Below are positions 1-7,523 of a stretch of DNA of 64,000 bases, piece by piece; the first letter of the stretch is position 1; every line of letters begins with the position of its first letter. Where the stretch lies: positions 1 through 64,000 of the forward strand of contig NZ_WUBR01000002.1 in assembly GCF_009807005.1 (NCBI RefSeq), written 5' to 3'. This DNA comes from Aurantiacibacter rhizosphaerae (lineage in GTDB: Bacteria > Pseudomonadota > Alphaproteobacteria > Sphingomonadales > Sphingomonadaceae). The position numbers and the translations under genes are program-made. The notes under the pieces are model-generated. The model saw nothing but the letters and a program-made list of their open reading frames with translations, was not told where the DNA came from and did not search any database.

Positions 1-122
1 GCAGCATGGGCGGCGTGGGCTATGCGGGCGTCGACAATGACGTGTTCTACATGGACCAGACCATGATGCTGCTCAGCGATGCCAAGAAGATGGTCGAGGA
101 AATCGTGAAGGCGATGGATTGA
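1..122 (+). CDS. pntB: NAD(P) transhydrogenase beta subunit, C-terminal end (partial)
   Basis: The window opens inside this gene; 39 codons remain before TGA at 120-122. The visible peptide contains [11 protein letters not shown] followed by a [13 protein letters not shown] tail. This matches the extreme C-terminus of the NADP(H)-binding domain III of PntB, where E. coli has GYAGVQN and a LFGDAK segment. PntB is the membrane subunit that couples proton entry to hydride transfer from NADH to NADP+. A long hairpin follows the stop. Identification rests on a short tail only, so it is likely but not certain. Confidence 0.82.
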   Translation, partial: SMGGVGYAGVDNDVFYMDQTMMLLSDAKKMVEEIVKAMD

Positions 123-130
123 TAAAATAC

Positions 131-177
131 CGGCGCGGGACTGGGATGGCGCATCACTGCCCACCGGTCCCGCGCCG
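131..177 (+). terminator. Long hairpin after pntB
   Basis: CGGCGCGGGAC (131-141) pairs perfectly with GTCCCGCGCCG (167-177), and TGGG/CCCA can extend the stem inward. It starts 9 nt after the pntB stop. No clear T-tract follows, so it may act as an RNA-stabilising hairpin or a weak terminator. Confidence 0.5.
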
Positions 178-184
178 AATTGTT

Positions 185-210
185 AAAAGAGCGGCGCGCA
201 GCCGCTCCTT
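185..210 (-). terminator. Terminator of the Rieske ferredoxin gene
   Basis: GAGCGGC (189-195) and GCCGCTC (201-207) form a stem with a 5-nt loop. Read on the minus strand, the stem runs into CTTTTAAC just after the stop codon at 214-216. A-rich and T-rich flanks on both sides would let it work in both directions, serving the convergent pntB end too. Confidence 0.6.
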
Positions 211-213
211 TGC

Positions 214-552
214 TCAGGCTTCGCCAATATCGCTCATGACCTTGTCGCCCTCGATCTGGACAGGGTAAGTCCGCAGGCCGCCGCGAATGTTCAGATCCAT
301 GAACAGGATGTGCGGATCACGCAGAACCTCTCCCGAATTCAGGTCAAAACGCGCGCGGTGAAGCGGGCACATCACTGTTTCCCCCTCCAGCTTGCCCCGG
401 CACAGGTTCACGCCAAAATGCGGGCACTTGCGGTCTGCCACATAAAAGCGGCCATCCACATTGACCACCATCAGCTTGCGTTTGCCGATGGTGACGGCGC
501 GCATTTCTCCCGCGGGGACTTCAGACGATCGGATGATGTTTGTGTAGCTCAT
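214..552 (-). CDS. Small Rieske-type [2Fe-2S] ferredoxin
   Basis: A 112-residue protein that is a single Rieske domain. The cluster ligands are C43-P-H45 and C62-P-L-H65, 17 residues apart as in bacterial Rieske ferredoxins and the N-terminal domain of ring-hydroxylating oxygenases. The length is right for a free soluble electron carrier of the BphA3 type. The start was set at ATG 552, preceded by AGGAAG; the frame stays open for 64 codons further but that part looks non-coding. No oxygenase or ferredoxin reductase lies nearby, so its redox partners must be elsewhere, or it serves an enzyme of the adjacent cluster (inference). Confidence 0.85.
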   Translation of the reverse strand: MSYTNIIRSSEVPAGEMRAVTIGKRKLMVVNVDGRFYVADRKCPHFGVNLCRGKLEGETVMCPLHRARFDLNSGEVLRDPHILFMDLNIRGGLRTYPVQIEGDKVMSDIGEA

Positions 553-777
553 GTTCTTCCTATCAGCTGAATGGAACACTTCCTTACTATATGGATGCCT
601 TACCAATCTTGCGAGGCATAATTGGAGAATGCCTGCGACACCTCTCAGTGGCGGTTCAGCAAAACAGCACTTTTTGCCCGCGCCGATGCGAAATCGACAA
701 GGAGGAGGGCAGGGCAAGGCGTAACTTCGCAACCAGAATGGCAATCAATGTCGCGTGTGGGAGCGGAGGGAAAAACA

Positions 778-1734
778 GTGCGTGAAGATCGATCATCCAA
801 GGGTTCGCCGGCCGTCATCGTCACGGGCGCGGCAGGTGGCGTAGGCCATGATGCGGTGCAGACCCTGCGCGACAGGGGATACCACGTCTATGCTGGTGCG
901 ATTGATCCGTGGGAGTGGGACATCGTGTCCGCTCTGGCCGCACAGCCAGCGAGTGCGGGCGAACTGACGCCCGTCATGTTGGACCTGCGCAAGCATGAGC
1001 AGATGGCGGAGCTGGCGGAAAAGATTGCGGCATCGGGGGAGCGCCTGGCAGGGCTGGTGTTGAACGGTGCGGCCTCGCCCGAAGGGGTTCCGGCAGAGCA
1101 CACATCGGTTGCCCTTTTGCGCGATACTTACGAGACGAATGTCATCGGCAATTTTGCGGCGATCATGGCCTGCCTGCCTTTGCTGAAGCGGGATCGCGGG
1201 CGGATCATTTTCATCAGCTCTGCCACCACCTTTGCCCCGCCGCCGATGGTGCTGCCTTATGTCACGGCCAAGTGCGCGATGAACGGAATGTCTCACGTGC
1301 TGCGGCGGGAATTGAAGAACACGGGCATCGGCGTCAGCCTGCTGCTGCCGGGGGTGATCAAGCACACGTATATGGCGCAGGGCCTGCACGAAGCCACGAA
1401 GCACAGGCTGGCGGAAATTCGCGGATGTACACCTGAAGAGGTGACGCATCGCAGTTATGAGCGGGATCAGAACACCGCTCTGATGCAGCCCGAAGGTGGC
1501 GCGGATCCGTTTTACGAACAGATGCTGCAGGGTCAGCTGACCACTATCGGTGTTGGGCTTGAAACCGGCTTCATGCCGTCGCTCGTCACGAAGGATATCG
1601 TGAAAGCGCTGGAGGCGAGGCGGCCCAAGCCGGTTTACGTGCAGGGCGTGGCATCGCACGCCTTCCGCTTCATATCCTGGTTGCTGTCTTTCCGCGCGCT
1701 GGACTGGGTGACGCGGCGCATGGGTTATCGCTGA
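778..1734 (+). CDS. Short-chain dehydrogenase/reductase
   Basis: A 318-residue classical SDR. The dinucleotide-binding loop TGAAGGVG is at about residues 16-23, an NGA segment near 97-99, the catalytic serine in ISSAT near 148, and the YVTAK active-site tyrosine and lysine at 161 and 165. GTG at 778 was chosen because GCGGAGGG lies 7-8 nt upstream; an in-frame ATG at 748 is less well placed. The C-terminal 100 residues extend past the usual 250-residue SDR core and probably form the substrate pocket. It is transcribed away from the Rieske gene. The substrate is unknown; retinol- or hydroxysteroid-type SDRs have this general shape. Confidence 0.8.
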   Translation: MREDRSSKGSPAVIVTGAAGGVGHDAVQTLRDRGYHVYAGAIDPWEWDIVSALAAQPASAGELTPVMLDLRKHEQMAELAEKIAASGERLAGLVLNGAASPEGVPAEHTSVALLRDTYETNVIGNFAAIMACLPLLKRDRGRIIFISSATTFAPPPMVLPYVTAKCAMNGMSHVLRRELKNTGIGVSLLLPGVIKHTYMAQGLHEATKHRLAEIRGCTPEEVTHRSYERDQNTALMQPEGGADPFYEQMLQGQLTTIGVGLETGFMPSLVTKDIVKALEARRPKPVYVQGVASHAFRFISWLLSFRALDWVTRRMGYR

Positions 1735-1736
1735 AT

Positions 1737-2075
1737 TCAGCCCGCGATCTTCGGGGTCGAGAGGTTGAGGCCGATGGCCCCGATCAGGATCAATGCCATG
1801 AACCCGGTTTGCGCAAGGGACAGGTTCTGGCGGAACACGGTCCACCCGATAAGAGAGATCGCCACGATCCCCACGCCAGACCAAACGGCGTAGGCGACCC
1901 CCATGGGTATGCGCGTCATCGCCATGGCCAGCAGCCACAGGCACACGCCGTAACCCGCCATTGCGGGCAGGCCATATCTCCACCGGGTCAGACCCTGGGA
2001 AGCGTTCAGCAGGCTGGTCGACACCACTTCAAGCGCGATCGCCGCCAGCAACAACACCCATGCATTAATGGCCAT
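1737..2075 (-). CDS. SMR-family efflux protein (EmrE/SugE-like)
   Basis: A 112-residue protein with four predicted membrane helices, the normal size of small multidrug resistance transporters. The essential membrane glutamate is at residue 16 (AIALEVVSTSLL), and the family segment AYAVWSGVG lies in helix 3. SMR proteins act as dimers that exchange protons for cationic compounds. AAGGA precedes the ATG. It lies 111 nt after the NTF2-like gene on the same strand and may be the last gene of the leftward accessory operon, perhaps exporting a product or toxic intermediate (inference). It converges with the SDR gene with a 2-nt gap. Confidence 0.87.
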   Translation of the reverse strand: MAINAWVLLLAAIALEVVSTSLLNASQGLTRWRYGLPAMAGYGVCLWLLAMAMTRIPMGVAYAVWSGVGIVAISLIGWTVFRQNLSLAQTGFMALILIGAIGLNLSTPKIAG

Positions 2076-2186
2076 CTGCGCAAATCCTTATGATGAGGGG
2101 CGGCCCCTTGTAAGGACCGCCCCATGAAATGGACGAAGCTTTATGCAGCCATGCGGTCAGCAGATCCAGCCGTCCGCCGCATGGGT

Positions 2187-2627
2187 TTACCTCAGGTGCT
2201 GGCGATAAGCCTCTGGCACCTGCGCCCAGCCTTCCTGCTGAAACTGGACTTTGCCCTCTGCATTCAGCCTGAAATATGTGAAGCCATCGAATTCGATTGC
2301 CGCATCGCCGGAATCATAGGCAGCTTCGCCTTCGAACCCTTCGCCGGAGTGCATGAAGAAGCCCCACCGCACGAATAGGTTTCCTTCAGACAGTGCCCAT
2401 TCCTGAACCGTCAGGCCAACTTTCGCCGCGCTTTGGAAATGCATGAAGGCGTTGCCGTATGCCTCCCAGCTTTCATAAGTCTGGCCGGGGTCCTCAAAAT
2501 GCAGATCGGGCGAGTAGTAGGCCTGGAGACGCTCCAGATTTTCCTTCGATGGCTGGTTGGCCATCGTCGAGAACGCATTCAGGAACTCCTGCGCGCTGTC
2601 GTTATCCGTCACCTTGTCTTTATGCAT
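2187..2627 (-). CDS. NTF2/SnoaL-like protein (1)
   Basis: A 146-residue protein of the NTF2-like fold (SnoaL/ketosteroid isomerase superfamily). It has an N-terminal helical half, then FEDPGQTYESWEAYGNAFMHF and a curved-sheet half ending VQFQQEGWAQVPEAYRQHL. Members act as isomerases, cyclases, hydratases or binding proteins. It starts 17 nt downstream of the DapB-fold gene (subfamily A, copy 1), so the two are almost certainly co-transcribed. It is only distantly similar to the three other NTF2-fold proteins of the cluster. The reaction is unknown. Confidence 0.75.
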   Translation of the reverse strand: MHKDKVTDNDSAQEFLNAFSTMANQPSKENLERLQAYYSPDLHFEDPGQTYESWEAYGNAFMHFQSAAKVGLTVQEWALSEGNLFVRWGFFMHSGEGFEGEAAYDSGDAAIEFDGFTYFRLNAEGKVQFQQEGWAQVPEAYRQHLR

Positions 2628-2644
2628 GATCGATCTTTCCCGTC

Positions 2645-3754
2645 TTATCGTAGCTTCAGGGCGAACCGGCCACCGTGGCGCGGCGTTTCGAAGAACAGGC
2701 GCCAGCCCGGTTCGGCATCGACAATGCTTTCAACGGCGTTCACCAGCCGCGCCGACGTCATCGCCATGGCATCGGACCAGCCACGTCCGGTTCCCTCATC
2801 ATAGCCGAAAGGAAATTCTGCATTGATCGGCGGGTAGCCGGCGATGTGAACGGCGTAGCCGCCATCATGGCCGATGTTGCGGAAGTCTGGCCCAGCCTGC
2901 GGCCCGATGCGGGTGACATGGTTGATGCCGAACACATCCTTGCCCTTGTAAACACCGGCGACGCGGAACATCATCGCCTCTATCGATCTTTCCGCGATCT
3001 CCAGACCTGCCTGCCCGGTGTAGGCTTCCTTGGCGAGGGCGACATCCACATCCAGGCGAATATCATCCAGTTCAATATGGAAGGCATCCGCCAGCACGTG
3101 CAGCGCGCCGCCCCAGCCGATCTTCAAGGTCTCCAGCCCTTCCGGCGGCATATCCTGCGGACGTGCGCCAAAGCCCAGCATGCGCACTGTGTCGAGCGCA
3201 CCGTAAGAGCCGTAATCGAGAATTTCCCAGGTATCGATGGAATCGATTTCGCCCGTCGCCGTGCTGGCAAAGAAGGCGAAGGCATCGGTGACGTAACCCG
3301 GATCCAGCCCGGCACCCAGCAGGCTGGCGTTGCCTGCCTTCGCTGCATCTTCCAACCGTGCGCGCAGGGCGTCCCCATTCTTGAGGTGGCGCCAGTGCGT
3401 GAAGGAGAGGATCGGCGTCAGCACATTCTTGCCGCTCCGCAGCAGCGCCTCGATATGCGGCACGGATTGCGATGAAGGGGAGCCTTCAATTGAAGGATCA
3501 GCCAGCGCATCCTTGGGCGCATAGATTACCACGTCTGCATCCAGCGCCATGAAGGCGTCCACGTCATTGCTCACCTTGATGCCGCTGTCGGGATGATCCC
3601 CATCGGCAAGCTCTGCCGCGTCCTTGCCAACCTTGTCGTCAGACCAGCACAGGACGCCCACCAGATCCAGCTCCGGGCGACCGAGAATGTAGCGCAAGGC
3701 GTACTGGCCGATCATGCCGGTGCCCCACACTGCGACTTTGAAGGATTTACTCAT
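2645..3754 (-). CDS. DapB-fold NAD(P)-dependent oxidoreductase, subfamily A copy 1
   Basis: A 369-residue protein with an N-terminal Rossmann domain (WGTGMIGQ at residues 10-17) and a C-terminal domain like 2,4-diaminopentanoate dehydrogenase and dihydrodipicolinate reductase. Conserved stretches shared with the other copies are SGKNV, a GxDPG loop (GLDPGYVTDAF) and a closing AEPGWRLF. It is much longer than true DapB (about 240-270 residues), so a role in lysine synthesis is unlikely. Its closest relative here is the gene at 12555-13661: both have IGQYALRY or VGQYALRY at the start, HWRHLKNG and HDGGYxxxIxGxPP. It lies 63 nt downstream of a seven-helix membrane protein gene. The substrate is unknown; an imine or a carbonyl next to an amine would fit the family (inference). 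Confidence 0.75.
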   Translation of the reverse strand: MSKSFKVAVWGTGMIGQYALRYILGRPELDLVGVLCWSDDKVGKDAAELADGDHPDSGIKVSNDVDAFMALDADVVIYAPKDALADPSIEGSPSSQSVPHIEALLRSGKNVLTPILSFTHWRHLKNGDALRARLEDAAKAGNASLLGAGLDPGYVTDAFAFFASTATGEIDSIDTWEILDYGSYGALDTVRMLGFGARPQDMPPEGLETLKIGWGGALHVLADAFHIELDDIRLDVDVALAKEAYTGQAGLEIAERSIEAMMFRVAGVYKGKDVFGINHVTRIGPQAGPDFRNIGHDGGYAVHIAGYPPINAEFPFGYDEGTGRGWSDAMAMTSARLVNAVESIVDAEPGWRLFFETPRHGGRFALKLR

Positions 3755-3817
3755 GTCTCAAATCTCCTCGGATCAGCTTTCGCTGTAAACGTGAATTCTT
3801 TTCCTGCGTTCAGCGGC

Positions 3818-4618
3818 TCACAAGGCCGATGGCGCGGTGCCCAGCGGCGCGAAGGTCTGGCCTTTGCCCTCGATACGGGCGATGCGGCGAAGACCGCGAA
3901 GGGCGAGGGCAGCAAGCGATGTCGCGATGATGCAGCTGGCGATTGCACCGGCCCAAGCATAGGCATAGTTGCCGGAATCAAGCCCGGATGCGAGCGGCAG
4001 GATCATGAAGACGAAGACGCCCGGCGCGATCAGCGGCGCCAGCGGCACCAGCAGCCAGCGCGTGCCGCCCTGGAATGTCGCAAACCAGATGCGCGCCACC
4101 AGCACGAAGGCCAGCGCCTGCGTTGCATTCACCAATCCCATATAGGCCGGGAAACCGCCGATCATCATAGGCTGCGGACCGTAATAGGTGAGCATGCCGA
4201 TGTGGGTCGCGTAAACCTCGAAAGCGCCTTCGGAAACGACAAGATAGAGCCAAGTGCCCCAGAACGCCTTGCCCGATACGCCGGTGCCGAAAGACTTCAG
4301 CATCAGATATCCGCCAAGCCCGAAGAACACGATGTAAAGCAGCGCCATCCACCAGGGCACGTGGACGCCAAAGGCCTCAAACGCCTCGTACTGGCCCACG
4401 GGCGAGTGATCGACCTTGATCAGGAAAGCGGCAAGGCCTTCCTCCAGCGTCAGAAACAGACCGGCAAACATCAGGATCAGCATGCGGTTGTCACCCTTGG
4501 ACAGCATGCGCAGCGCGTAGATCAGGGAGAGGACCACAAGCACGCCGAGGATCACCATGATCACCATCTGCGGCATGGCGGGCATTACGGCGTCTACCGG
4601 TTTTGGTATGATGTTCAT
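3818..4618 (-). CDS. Seven-helix membrane protein of unknown function, copy 1
   Basis: A 266-residue hydrophobic protein with about seven predicted membrane segments and short loops. I do not recognise a characterised family. It is clearly related to the protein at 13743-14534: a membrane-embedded glutamate (E59/E60 here), PW at 88-89 within a helix followed by A-L-x-Y and F-G, a second glutamate at 130, the motif PQP at 148-150, and N164 are all shared. Conserved acidic residues inside helices suggest a membrane enzyme or proton-linked carrier rather than a structural protein (inference). It is 84 nt downstream of the FAD oxidoreductase gene and 63 nt upstream of the subfamily A oxidoreductase. 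Confidence 0.7.
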   Translation of the reverse strand: MNIIPKPVDAVMPAMPQMVIMVILGVLVVLSLIYALRMLSKGDNRMLILMFAGLFLTLEEGLAAFLIKVDHSPVGQYEAFEAFGVHVPWWMALLYIVFFGLGGYLMLKSFGTGVSGKAFWGTWLYLVVSEGAFEVYATHIGMLTYYGPQPMMIGGFPAYMGLVNATQALAFVLVARIWFATFQGGTRWLLVPLAPLIAPGVFVFMILPLASGLDSGNYAYAWAGAIASCIIATSLAALALRGLRRIARIEGKGQTFAPLGTAPSAL

Positions 4619-4702
4619 TTGCCTTGTTCCTCATCCTCTATCGGCCAGCCAGCACTCCTTATCGGCGGAGAAGGCGGCCTGTAATTTTCGGCAATTGGCG
4701 CT

Positions 4703-6061
4703 TTATGCTTTCAGTTCGGCCAAGCTCTCTGCGGGAGCATTCCGGCGGCCGATATGCTTGATGATATTGTCCGCGGCCCGCTGCCCCCAATGGATGGCGG
4801 AGTTCTGGCCGGTGGTGGTGAAATAGTCCCCCGCAAGCTGAATGGGGCCGGCAGGATCGATCCGACCCTTCATCTCATTCACTGCGCGATAGTGGCCGGG
4901 CGTGGGATGCGGGATGGCAAGGTTCCAGCGGGACACTGCCATCATGTCCTGATGCCCCTTCAATTCCGGATAGAGCTTTTCCAGATAGTCGGCGGCGATC
5001 TTGCCGTATTCCTCGTCACTGCCCGATTTCACATCGTCCAGCGCGGCTTCGTCAAAATACACGGTGAACAGGCCGTGGCCGGGCGGGGTGATGTCATCCT
5101 CGCCCTTGTTATGCTCCAGCCAGATCAGCGCGATATAGGGGTTCTCAACCGTCGGCACCATCACACCGACAGAGCGGGTTTTTGGCTTCACGCTGTAACC
5201 CAGGTGAACCAGGAAACCGCGATTGTATTCGATGCGGCTTGCCAGTGGCTTTGCCACCTCAGCCATCTCTTCGCTCATCTCCACCGCCTCTGGCAGGCGG
5301 GTCGCCAAGACGCAGGCATCGGCGGTGAGGGATTGCGGCACGCCGTCCTGGGTGAAGTTTACCTCCACGCCGCCAGTGGTGCGTTTGACATCGGTAACGC
5401 GCGCATTCACCCGCGTATCCACCTTGGCGGCGAGCAGGTGCGACAGGCGCTGCACCCCGCCGCGCAGGGTGATGAACTTCACCCCGCCAAGTGTTGAGAG
5501 TGCAGAGAACCACTCCAGCGCCGAAACCGCGTCACCCCGGTTCAGCGTGCATGCCCGCATCAGCGGGTCGACCAGCACGTCGTAACTCTGCTGGTTCATC
5601 CGCTCCATCGCGAAATCCTTCGCGGTGCGGCCATCGTCCACGGCGTGGTTCGCGCTCATGTCCAGCGGGCTGAGCTTTGGCTCCATCGCGCGCATTTCCA
5701 TCATGGAGCGCGCGATCAGATATTTGCTGCGCAGGCTGAGAGCACCCGTCAGTGCGACGGTGAGCGGTTTCGTGCCGTCAATTTCGTAAAGCTTACCATC
5801 GCGGATCAGGCTGACCATGTTGCTGCCGGCAACGAAATCATCATCCACGCCCAGCTCTTTGCACAGCGCGATGTAATCGTGATAGCCGGTGGACACCTGC
5901 GTGGCGCCGGTGGGAATGGAATATCCGTTGCGCTCAATCATCTTGGCGCGCCCGCCTACTTCCTCGTCAGCCTCCAGAACGGTGACTTCCCATCCGTTCT
6001 TGTGCAGCCTGTATGCTGCACCCAAACCGGCCAATCCGCCGCCTACTACGATCGCTTTCAC
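4703..6061 (-). CDS. FAD-dependent oxidoreductase (amine oxidase/phytoene desaturase-like)
   Basis: A 452-residue flavoprotein. The FAD-binding motif GGGLAGLGAAYRL is at residues 7-19, with the ribose-binding glutamate of VLEADEEVGGRAK near residue 30. A C-terminal second FAD segment includes IQLAGDYFTTTGQNSAIHWGQRAADNI. This layout is that of the amine oxidase/protoporphyrinogen oxidase/carotenoid desaturase superfamily. GTG at 6059-6061 is the start, with AGAGGA 8 nt upstream on the minus strand. It sits inside the leftward accessory operon between an SDR and the seven-helix protein. It could desaturate an isoprenoid or oxidise an amine; the sequence does not decide. Confidence 0.8.
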   Translation of the reverse strand: MKAIVVGGGLAGLGAAYRLHKNGWEVTVLEADEEVGGRAKMIERNGYSIPTGATQVSTGYHDYIALCKELGVDDDFVAGSNMVSLIRDGKLYEIDGTKPLTVALTGALSLRSKYLIARSMMEMRAMEPKLSPLDMSANHAVDDGRTAKDFAMERMNQQSYDVLVDPLMRACTLNRGDAVSALEWFSALSTLGGVKFITLRGGVQRLSHLLAAKVDTRVNARVTDVKRTTGGVEVNFTQDGVPQSLTADACVLATRLPEAVEMSEEMAEVAKPLASRIEYNRGFLVHLGYSVKPKTRSVGVMVPTVENPYIALIWLEHNKGEDDITPPGHGLFTVYFDEAALDDVKSGSDEEYGKIAADYLEKLYPELKGHQDMMAVSRWNLAIPHPTPGHYRAVNEMKGRIDPAGPIQLAGDYFTTTGQNSAIHWGQRAADNIIKHIGRRNAPAESLAELKA

Positions 6062-6167
6062 AGCAAATGTCCTCTAATCTTACAGGGCAGGGCAGGGTGC
6101 CCGCGTGGGGGCGGCGCCGCGTCGATAGGCGCACTTGTGAGTGCGTGCCGACGGGGCGCCGCCTGCA

Positions 6168-6953
6168 TCACAGATTGCTCACCGTGGTGGAGCCGCCATC
6201 GGCCACAATCGCCTGACCGGTGATGTAAGCGCCAGCGTTTGTGGCAAGGAAGGCGCCCAGGCCGCCGATATCGGCAGGCTGGCCCATGCGGCCCAGCGGG
6301 GTCGTCGCCTCGAAATGGGCGAGCAGCTCCTCGTTTTCCCACAATCCGCGAGACAGTTCTGTCTGGATCAGGCCGGGCAGGATCGCATTGATCCGAACGT
6401 TCTGGCTGCCCCATTCGACCGCAAGCTGCCGCACCAGGCCAAGCTCTGCCGTCTTTGACACCGAATAGACCGGCGCCGCCAGCGTGCCGAATAGCGCACC
6501 GTTCGATGAAATGATGGTGAAGCTGCCACCGCCCTGCTTGGCGATTTCTGGCAGCGTCAGCTTGGCCAGCTGGACCACGGCCTTCACATTGACGGCCATC
6601 ACGATGTCCCAATCCTCATCAGGGCGCTGCGTAATCGGGCCCATGCCGGGATTGACGGCCACATTGGCCACCACGTTGTCGATACGCCCGAAGGCTTCCA
6701 GCGTCTTCTTGGTAAGAGCCTCGAGGTCTTCCTTCTTGCTCATTTCGACAGCCACGGCCAGCGCCTTGCCGCCCGCCGCCTCGATAGCGTCAACGGTGTC
6801 CTGCGCGTCTTCCACCTTGCGCGCGGTGACGACTACGGACGCGCCAAGCGCTGCGGATTCCTCTGCAATCGAGCGGCCGATGCCGCGAGACGAGCCAAGC
6901 ACGATCGACACCTTGCCGGCGAGCGAGAACAATTCACTGGGTGCGTTTGCCAT
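6168..6953 (-). CDS. Short-chain dehydrogenase/reductase (FabG-like)
   Basis: A 261-residue classical SDR. The cofactor loop GSSRGIG is at residues 20-26, the structural asparagine in VNVKA at 122, the catalytic serine in ISSNGA at 149-150, and Y163-SVS-K167. The tail ITGQAIVADGG (245-254) is typical of FabG-type enzymes. The usual NNAG segment reads NVAV, a mild departure. AAGGA is 8 nt before the ATG. It lies 45 nt after the 131-residue NTF2-like gene and before the FAD enzyme. It probably oxidises or reduces a hydroxyl/keto group of the cluster's substrate (inference). Confidence 0.83.
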   Translation of the reverse strand: MANAPSELFSLAGKVSIVLGSSRGIGRSIAEESAALGASVVVTARKVEDAQDTVDAIEAAGGKALAVAVEMSKKEDLEALTKKTLEAFGRIDNVVANVAVNPGMGPITQRPDEDWDIVMAVNVKAVVQLAKLTLPEIAKQGGGSFTIISSNGALFGTLAAPVYSVSKTAELGLVRQLAVEWGSQNVRINAILPGLIQTELSRGLWENEELLAHFEATTPLGRMGQPADIGGLGAFLATNAGAYITGQAIVADGGSTTVSNL

Positions 6954-6998
6954 ATCAATATTCCTTAAAAATCAGCGGCGCGGGCCATGGAGGATGGA

Positions 6999-7394
6999 TC
7001 AACCGAACACATCGTCCACAAGGCGCGTATCCATGTATTCCGTCATCGAATGGACCTTGCCATCCGCGATATGCAGGATGAAGAGATACTGATTGTCGTA
7101 GGCCTTGCCGTCCACGCTCTTGCCCTTGCCTTCCATCTCGATCGCCACGCGATCACCCTCTGCAATCATGCTGAGGATTTCGGTCTGGACCGGACCGTCG
7201 AGCTTCGCGCTCATCTTCTCGGTCAGCGCGGGCATATCGGCCATGGTGCGCTCACCGGAGAGGACAGAAGTGCCCTTCGTGATGATTTTGAAATCATCGG
7301 ACACCAGCGACATGATGGTGGCAGCGTCGAAATTGGACACGGCCTCCATGTATTTGCGGGCGATTGCCTTCTTGTCTTCGAGCGTGTCGGACAT
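6999..7394 (-). CDS. NTF2/SnoaL-like protein (2)
   Basis: A 131-residue NTF2-fold protein. Helices at the N-terminus (KKAIARKYMEAVSNFD) lead to the sheet half with GKAYDNQYLFIL and the signature SMTEYMDTRLVDDVF at the C-terminus. The EY-x-D signature is typical of the SnoaL-like group. It is a clear paralogue of the protein at 8638-9048, which has GKPYNNTYLLLF and SMTEYLDSILVNEVF. The two paralogues flank one subfamily B oxidoreductase. A gap of 129 nt upstream leaves room for an internal promoter. Function could be isomerase, hydratase or epoxide hydrolase; unknown. Confidence 0.78.
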   Translation of the reverse strand: MSDTLEDKKAIARKYMEAVSNFDAATIMSLVSDDFKIITKGTSVLSGERTMADMPALTEKMSAKLDGPVQTEILSMIAEGDRVAIEMEGKGKSVDGKAYDNQYLFILHIADGKVHSMTEYMDTRLVDDVFG

Positions 7395-7523
7395 TGTCTG
7401 TTCTCCCTAACTATTTCCGCTTTGCGGCCACATGCTGGCCTGCCTTGCGGTGAGTCCTCAATCTACGCGACAATCCTGCCGCGCTCCTAGAATGATCATG
7501 CTGCGACGGTACTATTTTTGCTG
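7395..7523. promoter_or_regulatory. Gap inside the leftward operon with an ACGGTACT element
   Basis: This 129-nt non-coding gap is the largest between genes of the leftward operon in its core. It carries ACGGTACT at 7506-7513, also found at 12521-12528 in front of the subfamily A copy 2 gene; the extended ATAGTACC (minus strand, 7508-7515) recurs at 12354-12361. An internal promoter or operator is plausible. No -35/-10 pair can be called with confidence. Confidence 0.3.

Noticed and set aside
2645-3754. DapB-fold genes as true lysine-pathway dapB
   Set aside because: They are about 100 residues too long, present in four copies, and resemble 2,4-diaminopentanoate dehydrogenase-type proteins in their C-terminal half.
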